Source: Mesobacillus subterraneus
GTDB taxonomy: Bacteria > Bacillota > Bacilli > Bacillales > Cytobacillaceae
DNA length: 62,312 nt
NCBI RefSeq assembly: GCF_023715485.1
Contig: NZ_JAMBOF010000022.1
Coordinates: 1-62,312 of the forward strand
Direction of reading: 5' to 3'
The notes under the pieces are model-generated. The model did no database searches. It was not told where the DNA came from and worked only from the letters and a program-made list of their open reading frames with translations. Both the position numbers and the translations under genes were made by a program. Of the stretch, positions 58,701 to 62,312 are shown piece after piece. Position 1 is the first letter of the stretch, and every line of letters starts with the position of its first letter.

Positions 58701-58702
58701 CT

Positions 58703-59548
58703 CTATGCAGTTTCTTTAAAAATATCCTCTAACTCTTGTAAAGATTGCACTCTATTACGAGTTACTTGATTGACAGCCTTCTCCAAATTATTCACATTGA
58801 AATGACAATTCCTGAATAGTACCCAGACAATGGAGAACTTGCTTTTAATATTTTTTCCTAATTGAGATTTAAATTTAACTCTAATGAAAATCTGTTCATA
58901 GTACATCGCGATTTGCAAAAACAGTAATAAAGGTAAGTGCAAAAGTAACAATAACTCCAAAAACATCTTTTCCCAAAAAACTATGCTTTTAACATCATCA
59001 ATATTTACAAAAAAGTTTCTAAATGCAAAAACGACAACTAATAAAAAGATAATACCTAAAACCCAATTTAAAGGGTTTTTAACGGATCGATATTCAGGTT
59101 TAATTTCAGCGAAAGTAACCAATAAAACTAACATTGTAACTACAAACACTAAAATTAACTCAACAAAAAGATTAAATGTATATTCGTTAATAATAAAAAT
59201 CGGAACGATACTGAATTTTACAAGGCCGAAAGCCATTTCAAAAACATTGACACTTTTGTATTTACTGGACACTTTAAAAATCATTGGAAACAAGCCGAAA
59301 AGAATTAATTTAACATAATCCTTTATTAGTTCCCAACCTACCACTATCTTAAATTCATATAAGAGATAAAAGAGTCCAACTATATAAACAAATGTAAGTA
59401 TCATAATAGGGTGATTTGCCAATCTTTTGAATGATTCAAGAAGTCCTGTGAAATATTTCTCATCGCCCTTTTTCGTTAATGTGTAAAAAGCATAACTTAT
59501 AAAGATTCCCATCCAAATTAGAATTGCAACTTCCCTTGTATTAAACAA
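58703..59548 (-). CDS. Hypothetical multi-pass membrane protein
   Basis: 281 residues from TTG 59548 (GGAGGAGTGG upstream; the longer ORF to 59590 would lie over that site). About six hydrophobic helices (near 5-22, 44-65, 75-90, 100-120, 127-145 and 185-205), then a basic soluble tail (VKFKSQLGKNIKSKFSIVWVLF, LEKAVNQVTRNRVQSLQELEDIFKETA). A+T-rich and unlike the upstream genes, as is the neighbouring AIPR gene. No family recognised. Confidence 0.7.
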   Translation of the reverse strand: MFNTREVAILIWMGIFISYAFYTLTKKGDEKYFTGLLESFKRLANHPIMILTFVYIVGLFYLLYEFKIVVGWELIKDYVKLILFGLFPMIFKVSSKYKSVNVFEMAFGLVKFSIVPIFIINEYTFNLFVELILVFVVTMLVLLVTFAEIKPEYRSVKNPLNWVLGIIFLLVVVFAFRNFFVNIDDVKSIVFWEKMFLELLLLLHLPLLLFLQIAMYYEQIFIRVKFKSQLGKNIKSKFSIVWVLFRNCHFNVNNLEKAVNQVTRNRVQSLQELEDIFKETA

Positions 59549-59885
59549 GTTACCACTCCTCCAAAATAACTCACTTCTATATTTTACCACATCTTATTGA
59601 TCGGTAATTTTCTTTTATTCTCAGTGAAAGTTAACAAAAAATTGGGGAAGCATTAATCACGAATCTTATGCTTCTGTTAAGTAAATAGCTAAATATCTTT
59701 TCACTGAGCTAATTCTATGGGTAAAAAAGGAGAGTGATCCGAAATCAAGACTAGGTTTTATTCTCCTTATTTTCATTAAGATAGTAAAATTAGAAATAAA
59801 AAGGAAAATAGCAAAGAATGTCGAATTTTAAAGAAGATGATTACTTTTATTGAATTATGACTAGAGAATATAGGAGTTGTAAAAA
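59549..59885. other. Intergenic gap between divergent genes
   Basis: 337 bp, A+T-rich, between the membrane protein (minus) and AIPR gene (plus). GGAGTTG before 59886 is the AIPR ribosome binding site. No repeat or clear promoter stands out. Confidence 0.5.
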
Positions 59886-61670
59886 GTGGGAAAGAAGTTA
59901 GACAATTCTCAGCTTATTTCAAGTGAGTTAATTAAAAAGAGTTTTGAAGAAAATCTATCAGAACAAGAGAAAAAGATACTTAATGAAAATGGTCAGTATA
60001 ATAAAAAACTTCATGAATTCTTTGAATTTTTCTCCGCGGATTTAATTTTGAAGTCTTATGATTTAAGTGATGAGGAACTAGAAAAAGGTGTAATTGGTAA
60101 TGGTAATGATGGTGGCTGTGATGGATTGTTTTTGTTTGTTAATGACGAGTTGATTCTAGATGACACTCCACTTGAGAATATTAAAAAGAACCCCACTTTA
60201 GATTTATATATAATTCAATCTAAATTTGAAACATCCTTCCGTGAAAATGCCTTCGATAAATGGAAAAGTGTAGTCGACAATCTATTTTCATTAGACACAT
60301 TTAAAAACACAAACTTTTCTAAAAGGTATAATAATGATTTATTAGAATCTTTCGAGAGGTTCCATAATACCTTCTTAAACCTAATAACTAAATCACCCAA
60401 AGTGAATTTCAAGTTCGTTTATGTGTCACTAGGAAATGAAATTCATATAAATGTTAAACAACAAGCTGAAGAAGTAAAATTAAAATTAAAAAGGCTGTAT
60501 CCAAGTCCTAATACAAATGTTATGGTGGACTTCATTGATGCTCAAGCAATACTGGCATTATATGATGCTCCATCGAAAATTGACTTTGTATTACACATTT
60601 CGGAATCGCCAATTATTGTTACTGAAGAAAAAGAGTATATTGTTTTGGCGGATTTAAATCAATACTTTAACTTCATTACTAATGAAAGTGAAAAATTAAT
60701 AAAACATATTTTTGAAGCAAATGTAAGGGACTATCAAGGTAAAACAACTGTTAATAAAGAAATAGCAGAAACCTTAGGGAAAATGAACTTTGAAGAAGAT
60801 TTTTGGTGGTTAAATAACGGTATTACAATGCTTGCCACTAAAATTGATCAAAAATCCACGAAATTGTTTGAAATAAAAAACCCTGAAATTGTAAATGGAT
60901 TGCAAACATCAACCGAAATTTATAATTATTTTACTATGAAAAATGAAGTAAAAGGATTGGAAAAGGAAACACGAAAAGTCCTTATACGGATTATTGTTCC
61001 TAATAATGATGCTTCTAGGGATAATATTATATTAGCAACAAACAGTCAAACAACTATTCCTAAGGCTATTTTGAGAGGAACAGATAGTATTCACAGAGAG
61101 ATTGAAAACTATTTAAAAACCAAGGATTTATTTTATGATCGAAGAAAGAATTTTTATAAGAATGAGGGAAAACCAAAAGAAAAAATTATAAGTATACCTT
61201 TTCTTGCTCAATGTTTGATATCTATTCTTTTAAAGAAACCTAACTATGCTAGGGCACGACCTTCAACATTATTAAATGATGAAGAAACGTATAAGTATTT
61301 ATATATCAATAATAAAATTTTGAATAGTTATTATAAAGCTGCACTAATTGGAAAGAGAGTTAAGCAAACGATCAACAGTCTTGGTATATATACTGTTAGT
61401 GAGCAATCTGATATTTCTTTTTACGTCATGTATGTTTGCTCTGCTAAGATTATTCAATCTAAAGATATTTCTCCCGAACAATTAGGACATATAAATATTA
61501 ACGATTTTTCAGAAGAAAATATCAAGGTTAGTGCAAACTATGTATATGATAAATACAAGACCCTTGGTGGAAATAACAAAGTTGCCAAGGGCACCAAATT
61601 AATTGATGACATATTAGAAGAAGATTTTGTTATTCATCCATTCCAATCGGATATTTCACATACTAGATAG
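59886..61670 (+). CDS. AIPR-family (abortive phage infection) protein
   Basis: 594 residues from GTG 59886 (AGGAG 9 nt upstream). N-terminal half contains GNGNDGGCDGLFLFVND and LYIIQSKFETSFRENAFDKW, typical of AIPR proteins (a nuclease-like Asp and QxK arrangement: DGGCDG...YIIQSK). The C-terminal AIPR domain has FWWLNNGITMLATKI and FEIKNPEIVNGLQTSTEIYNYF, then IIVPNNDASRDNIILATNSQTTIP. Family members give abortive infection against phages. Lower GC than the housekeeping genes to the left. Confidence 0.92.
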   Translation: MGKKLDNSQLISSELIKKSFEENLSEQEKKILNENGQYNKKLHEFFEFFSADLILKSYDLSDEELEKGVIGNGNDGGCDGLFLFVNDELILDDTPLENIKKNPTLDLYIIQSKFETSFRENAFDKWKSVVDNLFSLDTFKNTNFSKRYNNDLLESFERFHNTFLNLITKSPKVNFKFVYVSLGNEIHINVKQQAEEVKLKLKRLYPSPNTNVMVDFIDAQAILALYDAPSKIDFVLHISESPIIVTEEKEYIVLADLNQYFNFITNESEKLIKHIFEANVRDYQGKTTVNKEIAETLGKMNFEEDFWWLNNGITMLATKIDQKSTKLFEIKNPEIVNGLQTSTEIYNYFTMKNEVKGLEKETRKVLIRIIVPNNDASRDNIILATNSQTTIPKAILRGTDSIHREIENYLKTKDLFYDRRKNFYKNEGKPKEKIISIPFLAQCLISILLKKPNYARARPSTLLNDEETYKYLYINNKILNSYYKAALIGKRVKQTINSLGIYTVSEQSDISFYVMYVCSAKIIQSKDISPEQLGHININDFSEENIKVSANYVYDKYKTLGGNNKVAKGTKLIDDILEEDFVIHPFQSDISHTR

Positions 61671-61784
61671 AATATAAAGTTTTGAAATAGTAGTAGTTGA
61701 TTTGTATAAAGCTAGACTGCCACTTCACTGGATGTGGGTGGATTTTTGTTAGCTATTTGGTAAACAATATGGTAACTGGATGAC

Positions 61785-61851
61785 GGTTCTTCTGTTTCTT
61801 GAAATTACACATTTTAACAATTTGTGAAACACCAGAACCGTCCCAGTGTTT
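61785..61851. repeat. GACGGTTCT ... GAACCGTCCC repeat pair
   Basis: GGATGACGGTTCTTCTGTTT at 61785 and, 40 bp later, CACCAGAACCGTCCCAGTGTTTCAC. Inverted ends around an A+T-rich loop. Confidence 0.65.
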
Positions 61852-61897
61852 CACATCGAATCTAAATAGTTTTGTGCTTAGACGTAGCTTAACAAAA

Positions 61898-61931
61898 GAA
61901 GCAGAGGGTTCTTTTCAAGTCCCTTTGCTTC
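61898..61931. repeat. AGCAGAGGG ... CCCTTTGCT hairpin repeat
   Basis: GAAGCAGAGGG and CCCTTTGCTTC with a 12-nt loop (TTCTTTTCAAGT); the loop differs from the TACGT of other copies. Confidence 0.68.
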
Positions 61932-62038
61932 TTTGATGTTTTGTTATATAAACATTTGTTGCATAAAAGAGTTTTTCTGAAGCTCTAAATGTTGAATTTT
62001 TTTAATTTCCCCATCAATTTTTTTATCAATTTTATTTA

Positions 62039-62196
62039 TGCGACAAGGGGACGGTTCTGGCGTCTCGTGAATTGTAAGAATCCATGTAATCTAGGCACAG
62101 TCTGATAAGAACTCTGTCTAACGGCAGGACTCAACCAAGATTAATTACGGTTTTTCTTAACTATTTCGGATCTCGAATGAGACATGAGAACCGTGG
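62039..62196. repeat. MITE-like element C (full length, about 158 bp)
   Basis: GCGACAAGGGGACGG, TTCTGGCGTCTCGTGAATTG, TCCATGTAATCTAGGCACAG, then GACTCAACCAAGATTAATTA, and finally TAACTATTTCGGATCTCGAA, GAGACATGAGAACCG. Left and right ends match copies A and B. Same orientation as copy B, so the AIPR and membrane protein genes lie between direct repeats. Confidence 0.75.
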
Positions 62197-62312
62197 TCAA
62201 GCCCCCAAATAGTAGAGTCTTAAATGAAACATATTGATTTTACTGAAGGGAATTGCTCCCTGGTTTAATCATTTAAACTTGATCGTTCAGCTTAAACACT
62301 TGACATGGAGCC

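Noticed and set aside
27969-62196. Repeats considered as a CRISPR array
   Set aside because: Copies are kilobases apart, vary in length, and contain inverted pairs; there are no regular spacers and no cas genes.
1-62312. tRNA, rRNA, T-box leaders and SAM or TPP riboswitches
   Set aside because: None of the characteristic conserved stretches was seen on either strand; only the fluoride riboswitch is convincing.

Overview
The window looks like the chromosome of a Gram-positive, moderately low-GC Bacillaceae bacterium (Bacillus, Mesobacillus or Neobacillus type). This rests on AGGAGG ribosome binding sites with frequent TTG and GTG starts, LxxC lipoproteins, sigma-A promoters, a CcpA-type cre site, and families typical of the group (FluC pair with fluoride riboswitch, DUF378, DUF1540, DUF2642, DUF4179). 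Species cannot be named from the sequence alone. I see no tRNA, rRNA or CRISPR array. Family names come from motif recognition by eye, not from a search.

Layout. (1) 1-5.2 kb: 3' end of an IS256-type transposase beside a perfect 50-bp palindrome; a MerR regulator with a cobalamin-binding domain (CarH/LitR type) divergent from a DUF378 membrane protein, with 11-bp-spaced operator-like repeats between them; a fluoride riboswitch and two FluC channels; small membrane proteins; an acetyltransferase. (2) 5.2-13 kb: PutP-type Na+/solute symporter with a structured leader, a MEDS protein, and three near-identical DoxX genes alternating with a three-gene stress-type operon and a manganese catalase. 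DoxX copies 2 and 3 carry a perfect Rex/Fnr-like box. (3) 13-31 kb: acetyltransferases, a YceI protein behind MhqR-like operators, DUF2207, an FAD oxidoreductase, a fasciclin protein, lipoproteins, a sigma/anti-sigma fusion, Nudix hydrolases, an AraC regulator and a nitroreductase. (4) 31-42 kb: MFS transporter, S9 peptidase, quinone reductase, SGNH hydrolase, a large secreted M36 metalloprotease and a flavin amine oxidase. (5) 43.2-52.4 kb: a complete sugar-catabolic locus: ROK repressor, then a CUT1 ABC importer (binding protein and two permeases, no ATPase), three Gfo/Idh/MocA dehydrogenases, an IolE-like TIM-barrel enzyme and a ROK sugar kinase, with a perfect cre match at the operon start. 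With no glycoside hydrolase present, an oxidation-elimination-reduction route through 3-keto sugars is a reasonable hypothesis. (6) 53-56 kb: XRE-cupin regulator divergent from an MHS transporter plus an ornithine-cyclodeaminase-like enzyme. (7) 56.6-61.7 kb: accessory, AT-rich block with a PIN protein, two membrane proteins of unknown function and an AIPR (abortive infection) protein.

The whole window is peppered with two families of short palindromic repeats: a GGGACGGTTC / GAACCGTCCC family, some copies of which bound a roughly 70-240 bp MITE-like element, and an AGCAAAGGG-TACGT-CCCTTTGCT hairpin. Several gene fragments (nitroreductase, SDR, XRE-cupin) lie directly beside these repeats, the AIPR gene lies between two direct copies, and one repeat has been translated into the C terminus of the SGNH hydrolase.
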